From NCBI RefSeq assembly GCF_010015585.1, contig NW_022985087.1:86280-150279 (forward strand): a stretch of DNA of 64,000 nt. The letters run 5' to 3'. Below, in pieces: positions 1 to 10,756 of the stretch (position 1 is its first letter; every line of letters starts with the position of its first letter). The position numbers were made by a program, and so were the translations under genes. The notes beneath the pieces are model-generated. The model saw nothing but the letters and a program-made list of their open reading frames with translations. It did not search any database and was not told where the DNA came from. This DNA comes from Eremomyces bilateralis CBS 781.70. Taxonomy: Eukaryota > Ascomycota > Dothideomycetes > Eremomycetales > Eremomycetaceae.

Positions 1-283
1 ATGAGGTGTTGGATCCTGCCGTCGATGTACACTCTGCTCTTGGACGCCGGCCTTCACTTGACACTGCGATGATCAACAGGAGGGCCACCGCTAAGAGCAA
101 AATATTGCCCAACAAGCTCCATATCAAGTAGCGCCTCGTTCTATTCCCTGCGTCGTAGCTCTTCTCTCGTTCATCGTGCTTCCATTGCCGACGATCCAAC
201 ATCGCAACCTCCTCATTCTCGTCCAGTGAGTCTCTGGGGAACACCGGCAACCCATCATGACTTTCTTGAAAAGGTAATACCAT
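1..283 (-). CDS. Single-pass membrane protein, N-terminal part (cut by window edge)
   Basis: An open frame starts at an ATG at 281-283 and runs 94 codons without a stop off the left edge. The visible protein begins MVLPFQESHDGLPVF, has an acidic and charged stretch of about 50 residues, then one hydrophobic segment (about residues 54-78, YLIWSLLGNILLLAVALLL), followed by a short polar region with a cysteine. This layout (short cytosolic N-terminus, one membrane helix, body outside) resembles the start of fungal DUF3328/UstYa-like proteins, but their HxxHC motifs would lie outside the window, so the family is only a guess. It is the only long frame here and it keeps its reading to the edge. 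The SES1 stop lies 473 bases upstream of its start. Confidence 0.55.
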   Translation of the reverse strand, partial: MVLPFQESHDGLPVFPRDSLDENEEVAMLDRRQWKHDEREKSYDAGNRTRRYLIWSLLGNILLLAVALLLIIAVSSEGRRPRAECTSTAGSNTS

Positions 284-755
284 AGTTCCGAACCCTAGAA
301 AGTCGCATTACGATTTCAGACAGTGGATGGGCATCCAAAGTAGACGTTGAAAGAAGCATTTTCCAAACATCTCCATCAGTGCTTCATTCTTAGGTCTGGT
401 TAGGATTCCATGTTCTGCATACATTTAGAGTGCGTCACGCTCGGCGTTTGGGGTAAATTGTCTTCATTTATCCTATATCCGAAGCCCCTGTGGTTCATTA
501 GTGTACTTCCAACCCCTTGACCTTGCCAGAACCACTAATCCCAGTGCTTACGCAGAACATGGAATTGAGCGCTTCGACGGATTCGACTTTCATAGCAACG
601 ATATTGACTGTCTATGGAAACCGCAGACTTTTCATGTAGCCTGCAATCACATGCGAATTTAGATGCTCGCTACGACTGTCTAGTATTGAGGAATCATCGA
701 GAGCCTCGTTCGAGATTCGATCCCCAACTCCATTCGCCTAGCTTGCGGACAAAGA
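284..755. other. Gap between SES1 3' end and the left-edge gene
   Basis: This is the 5' flank of the left-edge gene and the 3' flank of SES1, both on the minus strand. I see no convincing coding sequence or RNA gene. Confidence 0.6.
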
Positions 756-2371
756 TCATGCTTTGGTGGCAGTAGGACGGGTAGGAATGGTCTTTCCTTT
801 CTCCTTAGATCGCTCCTCAGGCTTGGCCTGTCTGTCTTGTGCGTCCTTGACAAACGGAATGAAGTCGGGTTCCCCTGGAATATACTTCCGCAGCACTTCA
901 GGCACCTTGCAACCATCTTCCGTCTGATAATTTTCCAGTATGCAGCAGAGCGTTCGTCCTGTTGCACACAGAGTCTGAGGCGATACTTAGCAAATACGAC
1001 TACCACTAGGAGAGGTTTCAGCTTACCGCGTTCAGAGCATGCACATATTCCTTCCGCCCACCACCCACCTCCTTGTTCTTCTTAACCCCATAACGAATCT
1101 CCAGCTCTCTTGTCTGATAGTCCGTGCAGTTTGAGCATGACACTAGCTCCTTGTATTCGCTTTGGAAAGGGAACCATGCTTCTAGATCGTACTTCTTTGC
1201 CGCAGCATTATTCAATGCTCCCGAGACGATGCTGACGATTTGATAGGGAAGACCCAAAGATTTGTAGAACTCTTCCGAGACGGCGATCATCTCATCGAAG
1301 AAATTCCAGCTTTCATCGGCCTTGCAAATCACGAACTGTTCAATCTTTTCGAACTGGTGAACTCGGAAAAGGCCCCATGCATCGCGCCCATGGCTTCCTG
1401 CTTCCTTGCGGAAATTGGTGCTGGAACCCGCGTACTTAATCGGTAGTTCCTTCGGCTGAAGCCACTCATTGGAGTGCATACACGAGATCGGCTGCTCACT
1501 GGTGGCAATGAGGTATTTGTCCGTGTCCGGATCGGGCCCTTCGATGACCTTGTAGAGCTCTTCATCGAATTGGGAGAGCTGTGCGGTTTTGGCCATCTGG
1601 TCCTTGTTGAGGAAGAACGGTGGCTGAATTGGAGAATAACCTGATCGCGTCAGTCAAGTTCTCAAGGCTGATGTTTCCAAAACAAATCACCTTTTTTGTA
1701 GAGGAATTGCATCCCATAATTGATCAAGGCTTGGTTCCTGGACATGTTAGCTTCCAGTGAGAACCTTGCGTGTTTGAACAGCATACAGCCAGTAGCCCAT
1801 ATCCTTTAAGAAGTAACCTCGATGTCCAACCAGCTTTGTGCCACGGTCAGGATCATAGCCACCTATTCTCCAAAGCACGTCGTGATGTGAATATGTAGGT
1901 TTCTGTGCCTTGTCGAACCCTTCGGGAGCCCATGTCCGAGCGATCTCGTTGTTATCCTCGTTGTCGCTAACCAGAACGGAGTCGTGCACATAGTTTCCCA
2001 CGGTTTTGGCTAGAGCCCTCAATGCAGCTTGTACTTCCACCACACCGCCTTCTTGCACCTTCTTCTGCTTCTCCAGCTCCACCTTTTGCTGGACCAGGTC
2101 GTCCGCATTCTCCTTGTTTCTCTTCTTCAGGCCGATTTCTTTCTGGATTGCGTTGATTCTGGTACCGATTTGGGCGACATCGTACTGAGCTATGGCGCAT
2201 CAGTTGATGATACGAACGACAATTGGTTGACCACGTACCTTTCCGGGCATTTTCCCAGGCCGCAATGACCTGGTCAACCAACTCAACCGAGTCACCTCGT
2301 CTTCGTTGACTCTCCCTGATCTTCTCGGGATTGCCCCCGCGCTCCGCAATGAAATCCTCAAGGTCCAGCAT
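756..2371 (-). CDS. SES1: Cytosolic seryl-tRNA synthetase
   Basis: Charges tRNA-Ser with serine in the cytosol. Five exons close in one frame: 2239-2371, 1787-2189, 1691-1737, 1027-1640 and 756-974, giving about 471 residues, the usual length for eukaryotic SerRS. The N-terminus ([18 protein letters not shown]) and the following helices form the tRNA-binding coiled coil (about residues 1-110). The class II core shows [17 protein letters not shown], motif 2 (FRKEAG then [10 protein letters not shown]) and motif 3 ([13 protein letters not shown]). The tail is basic ([16 protein letters not shown]), typical of cytosolic enzymes, and there is no mitochondrial leader. Introns are 49-52 nt with GTAAG- or GTACG-like donors. 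It diverges from the GNAT gene at 3066. Confidence 0.95.
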
Positions 2372-3065
2372 GTTGTCAAATTCCGGCGGTTAAGATGCAC
2401 CGGTAACAACGGAAATTTTTAGTACGTGAGAATCTCCAACCTTTAGGAGGCACCTTGAGATTAGGAAGGAGTGTCGCAGGGTCTGGTGGGAGATATGTGG
2501 ATTGTGTTGCTGTGCAGTTGGTGACTGGCGTCGATCAAACGGAATCCATCAAACTGAAATCCAGCAAAGTTGATGGTGGGGCAGAATGGAAAGGCCATCA
2601 GGCAGCAAGGTCTCTCAGCAGCAAGGCGATAAGGCATATATTTCTCTCTCCAAACATGACCAATCACGCTGCCAGGAATTTGTTCTATTAATTCACCTGG
2701 TGACATCGTCGGTGGTTCAAAACACTGGACTCTCCCGATGATAACCGGCACCGCAGTATTGTCTTAGATCAGACTGTATCCTGAGAGGTGAATCGATAAA
2801 CATGCTGACTGAAACACTCTTTCCGTTGCACACGCTGGTAAGTTCATGACTCAGATCAGGACTGTTGGCAGGTAGGTCCCTTTGTTAGCCGCATATAAGT
2901 CCGTAGTCACCGCCCGTTCTTTGTTCAAAAGGCACGAGCATCCATACCTTTACACTACGAACTTATACTAAGCACAGTACTTATACTATCAGATAGTATC
3001 TCCTCGTTGCGGGCAACTCTTCTTTACTATTCTTTACTCATTGAAACCACGCTCCTGTTTCCATC
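2372..3065. promoter_or_regulatory. Divergent promoter region, SES1 / GNAT gene
   Basis: Both flanking genes start outward from this 694-bp stretch, so it holds both promoters. A TATA-like stretch (CATATAAG, near 2891) lies about 170 bp before the GNAT start. Short open frames here have no recognisable content. Confidence 0.55.
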
Positions 3066-3854
3066 ATGACAGTGAAAGTCCTCCCTCTGCCTATTGAGTC
3101 ATTGGACAAGTTTGCTTTCATCGCCTGCACCGCCTTCACCCATGGCATCGGTCGTCTGTGTATCGGTCCCCCAAATCCCCTGAATCTCGCTTTCACCGTG
3201 CTGCGGCAAAGGAACCACGCGTTGAATAGTACGGCCGTGCGATATTTCCAAGCCGTGGACGAAGACACGGGCGAAGTGCTTGGGGTCGCCAAGTGGTCAT
3301 GTTTCGAGAATGCATTAACGATGGAGCAAGTTGAAGACTCGTGCACCATCCCGGAAGAAGGATGCGATGATGGGTTGTTAGCGAGGGCAATACAATCAAC
3401 ATCGGCGAAACCGATACCTCCCGAAGACGCACAGAAGCAGGCTCGAGCTCTCAGTGGGAAGGTGGACATGATGGATGAGAATTATGTCGCGTCATATCAT
3501 TCTTCACATCGACCAGTCTTCGATTACTTCCTATCGGGACGGAAGAAAATCATGGAGACGAGACCATTCTTGTTTCTTACCATATTGGCCGTTCATCCAA
3601 AGCACCAGAGGAAGGGAGTTGGGGCTGCTCTCCTACGATGGGGAATCGATCGAGCCGATGCTCTTGGAATTGAATGCTTCATCGAAGCCACTCCAGAAGG
3701 CCGGCGATCCTATGAAAGGGTAGGGTTTCGAGCCGTCCAAGAGCGGGTATTTGACATGAGGCCATTCGGTGAGCAGGGCGACGAATGGTCCGGCCTTATG
3801 GTCAGAGAGATGAGGAACTCGGTGACCGGTTCGAAAAATCGTCCTTCACATTGA
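3066..3854 (+). CDS. GNAT-family N-acetyltransferase
   Basis: Intronless 262-residue protein. The C-terminal half carries the acetyl-CoA binding signature: a beta strand (FLTILAVHP) followed by the pyrophosphate loop KHQRKGVGAALL (about residues 178-190), then IECFIEATPEGRRSYERVGF, the usual GNAT end motif. The N-terminal 150 residues resemble many uncharacterised fungal GNAT proteins, with a middle segment rich in acid and amide residues. The substrate cannot be told from sequence. The start is the first ATG of the frame and follows a pyrimidine-rich leader. It converges on the annexin gene with only 149 bp between the stops, so their 3' ends may overlap. Confidence 0.85.
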   Translation: MTVKVLPLPIESLDKFAFIACTAFTHGIGRLCIGPPNPLNLAFTVLRQRNHALNSTAVRYFQAVDEDTGEVLGVAKWSCFENALTMEQVEDSCTIPEEGCDDGLLARAIQSTSAKPIPPEDAQKQARALSGKVDMMDENYVASYHSSHRPVFDYFLSGRKKIMETRPFLFLTILAVHPKHQRKGVGAALLRWGIDRADALGIECFIEATPEGRRSYERVGFRAVQERVFDMRPFGEQGDEWSGLMVREMRNSVTGSKNRPSH

Positions 3855-4003
3855 TTCAACGGAACTTAGATACACCGCATTAGTTCGATAGAGATCGTGG
3901 GCGAGATGTCGAGGCCATACATCAGACTAGTGGTTACACGTAGATGATATGAAAGATCCTGGCTGACAAGCAATCCAACGGTATCATGAGTCCGCAATTA
4001 GAA

Positions 4004-6067
4004 TCACCTTCCACCCTCGCAGAGGGCAATGCAAAAGTCTCGGAAGTCCCCTCTCGTCCTCTCATCAATGTCCCTTTCCAAGCTCTTCCGGTATAACTCA
4101 CGATATTCATCCTTGACCCGGTGCAGGTGCACCCGATCCCAATGAAGCCGGACCAATCTGGAAATAAGCAATTCATATCGGTCTTTAGGCACATGCCTAG
4201 AGTCCCGGCTGCTACTATTCTCCCCACTCAGATCTTCCACGGCATGGTGTAGGAGCATGGCATCACGAGCCGGCTTGTTGATTACACCGTTGAGGATATG
4301 TGCAACGACTTCACCAACGAGGTTGTTGCTCTTCTTCAGCGCTTCCTTTGCAAAATTGCGCCGGTGCATTCGCTCGTAAGTGCGCAATACCTCTCGGAGA
4401 TGCGCATCCGATCTGAGGACCACGACGTTCAGCATCGCGGTTTCTCTACCCTCCTTCAAAGACCGGTACAGGGCATCCACATCTCGATTTCGTTCTTCCG
4501 TCCCCCAGCTCTCATTCTCTTCCTGACGACGCTCTTCGAGCGCGAGCAAGATCGCTGTCCGAAACTTGTCCGCTTTAAGTTCCTTGTCCATGCAACGCAT
4601 GAGAGAATCACCATAACGCTTATCGTGAAATGATCGCTTAATTTCACGAATCTCCGCGTTGGTACGTCCCATCAAGCTCTCAATGAGCAATTCACGCCGA
4701 GCATTGTTCGACTGGTACCATGAGTTTGCCCAATACGATTCGGACTCCCAGCGGCCCAGCGCGGTCACATGTGCGATCTTACCGAAAGGCCCCGAAACCT
4801 TCATTTTGATGTGCTTCGCGATGTTGATGCCCTTGCCCTGTATCCTGCAAACTTTCTTATATGCCGCGCGTAGTTGTAGCATCTGATCATGCGAAAGAAT
4901 GGGCAGGATTTCGCTTAGAACGCGAAAGTTCGGTGAACTTCGCGACAGCTCACCGGCGATATCGCGAGCCTCCTCTTCGGCAGCGTTCGAATAAAGGACT
5001 ACTTTCTTTTTCTTGGCGCCAGGGGGGGAGGACTCGCGGGTGGATTCGCGGGTGGATACGCGACGAACGTGCGAAGAAGCCCTGGGGCGTTGAGTTTGCC
5101 CGGTAAGCGAGGAACGCGATATGTTCGGAGAAAGGGGAGGCAGATCCTCCAGGTCCAGATCGTCATCAAAACGCGGAGCTCTCATCACCGGAGAAGGCAT
5201 AGGAGAAATTGACTGATACGTTCCATGATATGCTTCGAGTAGCGGAGACGGGGGAGGGATTTCCCCGATCTGAGGACGATTACCACTGACGGACAGGCGG
5301 TCCATTCGGGGTAGTCCTGGTGAACGCGGACGCAATTCCGCAGGCTCTCGGCCCACCGAGAGCCGATGGGGTCGAGAAGGTGGTGGTGGCAGAGAAGCCT
5401 CGTCCTTATCGCGACTTTTGTCCTTGCTCTTGCTCTTGCTCTTGCCACCACCAGGGGTAACCTCCCTCACTGCATAACGTTTGTCCCTCGGCACAACACC
5501 AGGAGGCGGAGGAGGGATGTCGTCACCACCCATCCCGGGCATCGGTCGCACTGCATAACCCTGGTCCATCAACACCGCACCTGGGGGCGGAGGAGGAGGA
5601 TAGTCATCCATCCCTGGCATAGATGGGAAAGGTTCCGTGGCTCTTTTATCTTTCTTGCTTGCCTTGATGCTCTTAGTCGAAGTGTACGTACCCCCCGGCG
5701 CCACGGGTTTTGCGGAAAACGTGAGCGCGTTTGGATCGATGGACGCGTAGTTGTAGGAGCCATCGGGGCCATACTCGCCCGCTGAAGGCACTGTCCGTTT
5801 GTACTCCTCCTGAGCGCTAGGTTGGGCAGACGCGTGACTCCACCCTGGGTTCATTGTGTATGAAGGCATCGAAGGCATCGCAACGGTTGGGCCGTCCATC
5901 GGATACGGAATCGCGCTTCCCGGGCCGTCTGGGGATTTGGGAGTGTATCCCGGCCTCTCGTGAGGGGGGAGGTCGGAGTAATTCCCCATGGTTATGGTGT
6001 GGTCGTCAACCATGTCGATAAGATGCGCGCCGTTCACATAGTTCGAGGATGGGGACGAAGGGTTCAT
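4004..6067 (-). CDS. Annexin-like protein (ANXC4 type) with long disordered N-terminus
   Basis: Single exon, 687 residues. The first 350 residues are low complexity: proline runs (DDYPPPPPPGAVL, DDIPPPPPGV), a lysine/serine block (GKSKSKSKDKSRDKDE) and a stretch rich in serine and arginine. The C-terminal 310 residues read as annexin repeats: RDIAGELSRSS, GKGINIAKHIKMK, then LIESLMGRTNAEIREIKRSF with KRYGDSLMRCMDKEL, and later repeats ending in RDFCIALCEGG. Annexins bind acidic phospholipids through Ca2+ sites (GxGT plus a distant acidic residue). Here the corresponding loops read GKGIN and MGRTN, so type II Ca2+ sites look weak or lost, as described for the fungal ANXC4 group. Possible roles are membrane or vesicle scaffolding. 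Confidence 0.85.
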   Translation of the reverse strand: MNPSSPSSNYVNGAHLIDMVDDHTITMGNYSDLPPHERPGYTPKSPDGPGSAIPYPMDGPTVAMPSMPSYTMNPGWSHASAQPSAQEEYKRTVPSAGEYGPDGSYNYASIDPNALTFSAKPVAPGGTYTSTKSIKASKKDKRATEPFPSMPGMDDYPPPPPPGAVLMDQGYAVRPMPGMGGDDIPPPPPGVVPRDKRYAVREVTPGGGKSKSKSKDKSRDKDEASLPPPPSRPHRLSVGREPAELRPRSPGLPRMDRLSVSGNRPQIGEIPPPSPLLEAYHGTYQSISPMPSPVMRAPRFDDDLDLEDLPPLSPNISRSSLTGQTQRPRASSHVRRVSTRESTRESSPPGAKKKKVVLYSNAAEEEARDIAGELSRSSPNFRVLSEILPILSHDQMLQLRAAYKKVCRIQGKGINIAKHIKMKVSGPFGKIAHVTALGRWESESYWANSWYQSNNARRELLIESLMGRTNAEIREIKRSFHDKRYGDSLMRCMDKELKADKFRTAILLALEERRQEENESWGTEERNRDVDALYRSLKEGRETAMLNVVVLRSDAHLREVLRTYERMHRRNFAKEALKKSNNLVGEVVAHILNGVINKPARDAMLLHHAVEDLSGENSSSRDSRHVPKDRYELLISRLVRLHWDRVHLHRVKDEYRELYRKSLERDIDERTRGDFRDFCIALCEGGR

Positions 6068-7050
6068 ATACTGGGCGAAGGGGAAGGAGGAAAGGAGGAA
6101 AGGCTGGAGGGACCGGAAGCGGTGGTAGTCACAGGCAGCTGAGGGAAAACATGATTAGTACGACTATCTCTAGAAGCTTCAGGAGCCAGGGATGAGGGAT
6201 GAGGGATTGGCTAGTCTGGCCCTGGTACTCTGGTCTTTGGTGGTGGACTGTGTGACTGGGTTATGGGTGGCATGGACTGTGGAGGCCCAGCAGCATAGGG
6301 CTGATTACAATAGTATTAATCGCCCGAATTCCCCTCCCTCTCACCGTCCAAACCCAGCTCTATTATAACGTCCGATTGCCAATTCGCCGATGAAAGAGCG
6401 GAGGCCGGAGACCGACTGAGGGAACGTGATTCCATCGGCGTGTTGCGCTTGTCGGGGCGCAGCGACATGATCCACAACGGAGTGCAACTGGGCTCCTTGG
6501 GCTCTGCTGTCCTGGAGCACCACCAGGTGGCTGTGTTTTGTTGGCTGCTCCCAGATGACCTCACAGGCTCCAAGACTTCAAGTTGCAAGCAACTAATGGG
6601 AATAATCGATACGGACAGAAAAGAAGATCAGGGTTTCAAATGGAGTCTCTAATGTTCCGAGCATCGTGTTCACAGGATAGGTGCTCTCACAGGACTTCTC
6701 ATTACTCATCTACAGGACAATGCACTCCAGGCGACGGCAAACTTGAAGAGATGCATCCAGGCTCTGTACTACTGCTGAGCGCCACAGGCATCTTCCAGGT
6801 CTGGACTCAGGACCTCTGTTTCATTCGGATCTTTTGGGCGCCAAAAGCTGCCGCGGTGGCTCCAGTGTCGCATGGTTCTGTCGGTTGGAGAGACAGGTAT
6901 CTATCCTTCCACGAAGTCACTTCATACAGCAAAGAGTTGCTCTGCTGCGGTCTTGCAATGATGCTGTGCAACCAATATCCCTATTAATGCCAATAACTAC
7001 TCCTGCTCGACCAGCACTTATCAACACCAGAGCGTTCCACCACGGTACCT
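6068..7050. other. Upstream region of annexin gene / downstream of cupin gene
   Basis: 983 bp between two minus-strand genes. It must hold the annexin promoter and leader and the cupin 3' UTR. Several short plus-strand frames overlap each other and show no domain, so I regard them as chance. Confidence 0.55.
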
Positions 7051-7786
7051 TCAGCCTCGGTTTCGATCCACCTCCGACCATATCCCAGGCAGAGGTCCAG
7101 ACTCGCCATATACTGGGTCTGTCTTGGGGACAGGAACTTTGGCCGAGTTTGCTGCCTTCTTTTCGGTCTCTCCTGGTGATCCTTCACAGAAGTTCATGTC
7201 ATATTCTACTGATCCCTGGCAGACCGATAGCTCTTAGCGAAGTCGAGACCGTTGTCATTGATTCGATTGTGTCATTTGAGAAAGTACCGATACAGAAAGG
7301 AAACACTTACCTCCGGGTAGAACCCTGCATACTCAAATTCGTCCTCGGACTCGATTGCAGCGTGGCTAACCCCCGCCTTGGAGTGTCAGTATTCGTTCCG
7401 AGTAACCGTAGTTATGACCCTGGGGTCGTGCAGCATACAGGAAGCACGAAGACATCACCTTGAGTGATCTGGATCACTTTACCTGTGCCCTTGTCTTCAC
7501 CCTGACCTTGATCAAGTGGTGATCTTCCAAGACCATAACTGCATTTGCCTTTCAGAACAGCATAGCATTCATGTGTAGTGGTGTGAAAGTGCGGGACTTT
7601 GTATGTTCCCCACTGTCCTCCTTTCATCCAGCCATGCTTTTCGATAGCTGTACGGATGGCCTCCTCGTTGACGTTCTCGAAGACTGAGCGGTAGAATAGA
7701 ACAGGCAGGTGGGAATTTGGCACATGAGGAGTTGGATTGACGAACAACAGCTGTGGCGCTCTGGTATCCTCTGAAGCAGCCATCAT
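7051..7786 (-). CDS. Cupin-domain protein (YjlB-like)
   Basis: Three exons (7439-7786, 7311-7376, 7051-7215) join to a 192-residue protein with introns of 62 and 95 nt. The cupin core is clear: KVPHFHTTTHECYAVLKG is motif 1 (metal-binding histidines and glutamate), and GDVFVLPAGVSHAAIES spans motif 2 across the first intron. The C-terminus EYDMNFCEGSPGETEKKA then KVPVPKTDPVYG matches the conserved tail of fungal and bacterial YjlB-type cupins, whose substrate is unknown. Two ATGs stand in a row at the start (7784 and 7781). It is divergent from AIM11. Confidence 0.87.
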
Positions 7787-8730
7787 GATTTATCTCATGA
7801 CGAGTATAGAAGTGCAGGTTGAGATGCGGGGTTGTGTCATTCTACGAACTTAAGAAAGCTGGGGAGCCGAGTTTGAGGACTCAACCTACGAGGCTAAGCC
7901 ATCTAAAGCTCATTGCATGCCGATCGTAATAAGTATCAGTATCTCTAGAAAGACAAATGGCAGTGCATTTCCCCGTCGATGCTCGTTTCCTTTTGAATGA
8001 CCCTTGACATAACTTAAAGTCGTGGCCTACATTCACCTTGACTTTCTTACCAAGGTTTTTTGGTTGTGCAGACTTTCTCCGTCTTCGTGGCTTAGGAGAA
8101 CAACGCGTGAGGACCAAAGGAAAGGCTTGGAAAGGGAACAGAACACGGCCAAAGGGCTAAAAAATCGACTGAACATCCACAGCAAATGTGACTCGACGTC
8201 CGACTTCCGATGTCCGATGTCCATATCCAAACAATTAACTTTCTCCAGGCGCTAAATTAAGATGATTGATATGGATGGTCCGGTGGACGAGAAGTGGTGA
8301 AGACAGAAGTAGACCAGTCTCGCAGCGCAAGTGGAATTGTGGGAAGGAGATCGCAATCACGTGAAAGATAGGCACCTGGTTGCAGGTTGTGACGCTGCAG
8401 TGCGCCAGAGCAGAACAGGGTCAGGCATGTGGAACAGTGGAAGTTTTGTCTGGAGAAGGTGAAGATTGAAGAACAATTGGAAGTTCGAATATCAATCTCA
8501 CTGCTCGTGCTCAAATTCCCGGTCTTGGACGTGTTCAATTGCCTACCTATTCTACATTCCATTTCTTTCCATACGATCCTTCAATTCATCCACTCTTTTC
8601 CTAGCCTCCTGATTTCTTGAGGGGTTCACTCCTGGTCACCTCCGCAGCCCAGCGCGGGAGTACTATGCTTGGGAGAGTTTGAACCGTTTCCCGTCTTTCG
8701 ATCGCTGTCCTCGGCGATCATCTATAACAT
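7787..8730. promoter_or_regulatory. Divergent promoter region, cupin / AIM11
   Basis: 944 bp between outward-facing starts. Pyrimidine-rich stretches near 8560-8620 suggest the AIM11 leader. No coding signal is seen. Confidence 0.5.
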
Positions 8731-9228
8731 ATGAAGGGCAATACGGCAGAGGCATCGCGAAGCGCGCAGGACGCAGGCTCCGAATCGAATTCGCGCAGCA
8801 ACGTGGACGACTCCTCCATTCTCTCGGCGCGGTCCCGACGCCAATTTTCCACATTCGCTTTCGGGGCTACATTATGTTTGGTTTCGGCCGTCCTCACCAA
8901 GCGGACATTCGTTCGGCGTTATAACACTTCCAGACCGGCGTTCTTCGAGCCCAGCAATAATCCACCACCGCCGATCAATGCCGCAAAACTGGCGGGAGAG
9001 GCTTTGGGTCTCGCAACAATCAATGTTTGGAGCTGGGCGGCCATGATCGGGGGGGGGACATTGTGGGCTTTCGATGTCTCTTCGATGGCAGAGTTCCGGC
9101 AGAGCACAAGAGATGCTCTCGGTTGGAATGAGAAAGAGCAAGCGGCACAACGTCAAGAACAGGATATGGAGGACCGTATAGCGAAGATCCTAGAGCGCAG
9201 AGAAGCGGAGCGACAAGCCTCAAAATGA
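8731..9228 (+). CDS. AIM11: Altered inheritance of mitochondria protein 11
   Basis: Intronless 165-residue protein matching the fungal Aim11 layout: a polar N-terminus, a first hydrophobic segment (about residues 39-56, FAFGATLCLVSAVLT) followed by the basic TKRTFVRRYN, the proline-rich linker SRPAFFEPSNNPPPP, a second hydrophobic segment (about 86-112, ALGLATINVWSWAAMIGG), and a charged helical tail (EDRIAKILERREAERQ). In yeast the gene was named from altered mitochondrial DNA inheritance in mutants; the biochemical role is unknown. It converges on the molybdopterin synthase gene. Confidence 0.85.
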   Translation: MKGNTAEASRSAQDAGSESNSRSNVDDSSILSARSRRQFSTFAFGATLCLVSAVLTKRTFVRRYNTSRPAFFEPSNNPPPPINAAKLAGEALGLATINVWSWAAMIGGGTLWAFDVSSMAEFRQSTRDALGWNEKEQAAQRQEQDMEDRIAKILERREAERQASK

Positions 9229-9613
9229 GTCACCATGTCGATTGGATTCCATACTCATTGTTTCGGAAAGGCGTAGGCGGCTATTTTTTTGGTGCTGAAA
9301 ACTCGCCGGCTCCTGGAAGACACGGAAAGGTTACATGTACGATACTATGCAGCACTGCCCAAGGGAACTCTCTACTCCAATCGAGTCGGAGCTCAGGGCG
9401 TATACGAGATCTAGCTGAGGAAGAGCTCGGGGCAAGGCAAACCGGGAGACCGTCGGTGGACACGTCGGTGGACACGTCGGTGGACATTGAGCTGGCATTT
9501 CGGGAGGTTGGCCGCCTTGCATCGGGACCATTGCCTTGCCGCTGTAGCATTATATCTCCAAATACAATGGGGACGCGTGTACCACGTTCCGGTTAAGGCC
9601 ACAATTTCATCTA
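9229..9613. other. Convergent 3' region of AIM11 and molybdopterin synthase gene
   Basis: 385 bp between two stop codons; 3' UTRs of both genes and a small 12-bp tandem repeat (9451-9486). Confidence 0.55.
9451..9486. repeat. 12-bp tandem repeat, three copies
   Basis: The unit CGTCGGTGGACA is repeated three times without change. It lies between convergent genes and is outside both coding frames. Confidence 0.9.
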
Positions 9614-10178
9614 TTAGCTCAACTTCTCGACTTTCGCTCCCTGCTGCCCATCTCGATTGGCTCTCCAGACCCCTTCCTCTCCATGAAATTCCTCGAGCTT
9701 CCAGATCTCAGCGTTTTCCTTGCATAGTTCCAATGCTTCTTCTCCGGCCCTCCACGCTGCTTGCCGATGTGGAGCTGAGACAGCAATGAGAATGCTCTCT
9801 TCGCCAATCGGAACCACGCCCAGCCGGTGCGTCATGGAAATTGCTACGAGAGAATGCTTTTGTTTGACCACGCGAGCGATGTCCAAAAGTGTGGCAAGAG
9901 CTCGTGGTACATATGCTGTGTACTGCAGCTGTTTAACCGGCTTGGACTGGAACGTGTCGCGAGTGGTTCCTTGGCCATGTCAGTGGGCATTCTGATGACT
10001 CAGGTAGCAGCCGATGATTACCTGCGAAAAGGACAATGGCACCTGCACTCGGGCTTTTCACCGATGATAGAATCTGTGAGGCATCCAATAGCTCATGCGT
10101 TAAGGACACCTGAATCCCATCTTCTGTTACACAACTGGGGGGTTTCCCCGAAGAGATGTGACCGGAATCACCCTCCAT
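9614..10178 (-). CDS. cnxH: Molybdopterin synthase catalytic (large) subunit, MoaE/MOCS2B
   Basis: Transfers sulfur into precursor Z (cPMP) to form molybdopterin, working with the small MoaD-like subunit; needed for nitrate reductase and xanthine dehydrogenase. Two exons (10022-10178 and 9614-9969) with a 52-nt intron give 170 residues, a normal size. Exon 1 has the MoaE start (VSLTHELLDASQILSSV, then SPSAGAIVLFAGTTRD across the splice site). Exon 2 has VKQLQYTAYVPRALATL, AISMTHRLGVVPIGEES, IAVSAPHRQAAWRAGEEAL and the active-site region KENAEIWKLEEF. The gene symbol follows Aspergillus usage. Confidence 0.92.
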
Positions 10179-10756
10179 TCTCAGTCCCTATCAAAATGGC
10201 TTTTGGCGATTCAGAACCGATGATTGATACGATTCATATCTTGATTTTCAAGTACTGTTTGGGTAAGCCAGCGAATGTCATGGGGACATGGTGTATTGGT
10301 TTCACACTTACTATGTAACTCCCGCAGTGAAGTATTCCGCTCACTTCGTACCAGCATGTATCAGCATCTTGCACTGCCGAGTGCCTTTACTTTGGTTTTG
10401 ACTCGGAAAATGCATGTAATGACTCACGCGAATGATAGGACTATTATCAGGGAAATCTAGCTTTTCCAGTTTATTAGAAACTCCAACTCTGGATGGGGAC
10501 TTGTGGTGATATGGAGTATTATAAAACCTCGATTGATGAATTGGTATGGTCGTTGCACACACGTGATAGCAGGTGGTATTGCAGGTCGAGTACCTTATTG
10601 TGCAAGCATTCCTCCCCCGACTTCAACATCCAACACAGCGTTTACCCTTACACTTCGACATTCCTACGGGATACGCATCCACAGCATCCTAGGACCCTCT
10701 TATCGTCTTTGTTTCTCGATTCCTCCCTTGTAATCTACGACGTCCTAACCATTAGG
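10179..10756. promoter_or_regulatory. Divergent promoter region, molybdopterin synthase / RBM5-type gene
   Basis: 578 bp between outward-facing starts. Nothing else recognisable. Confidence 0.5.
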
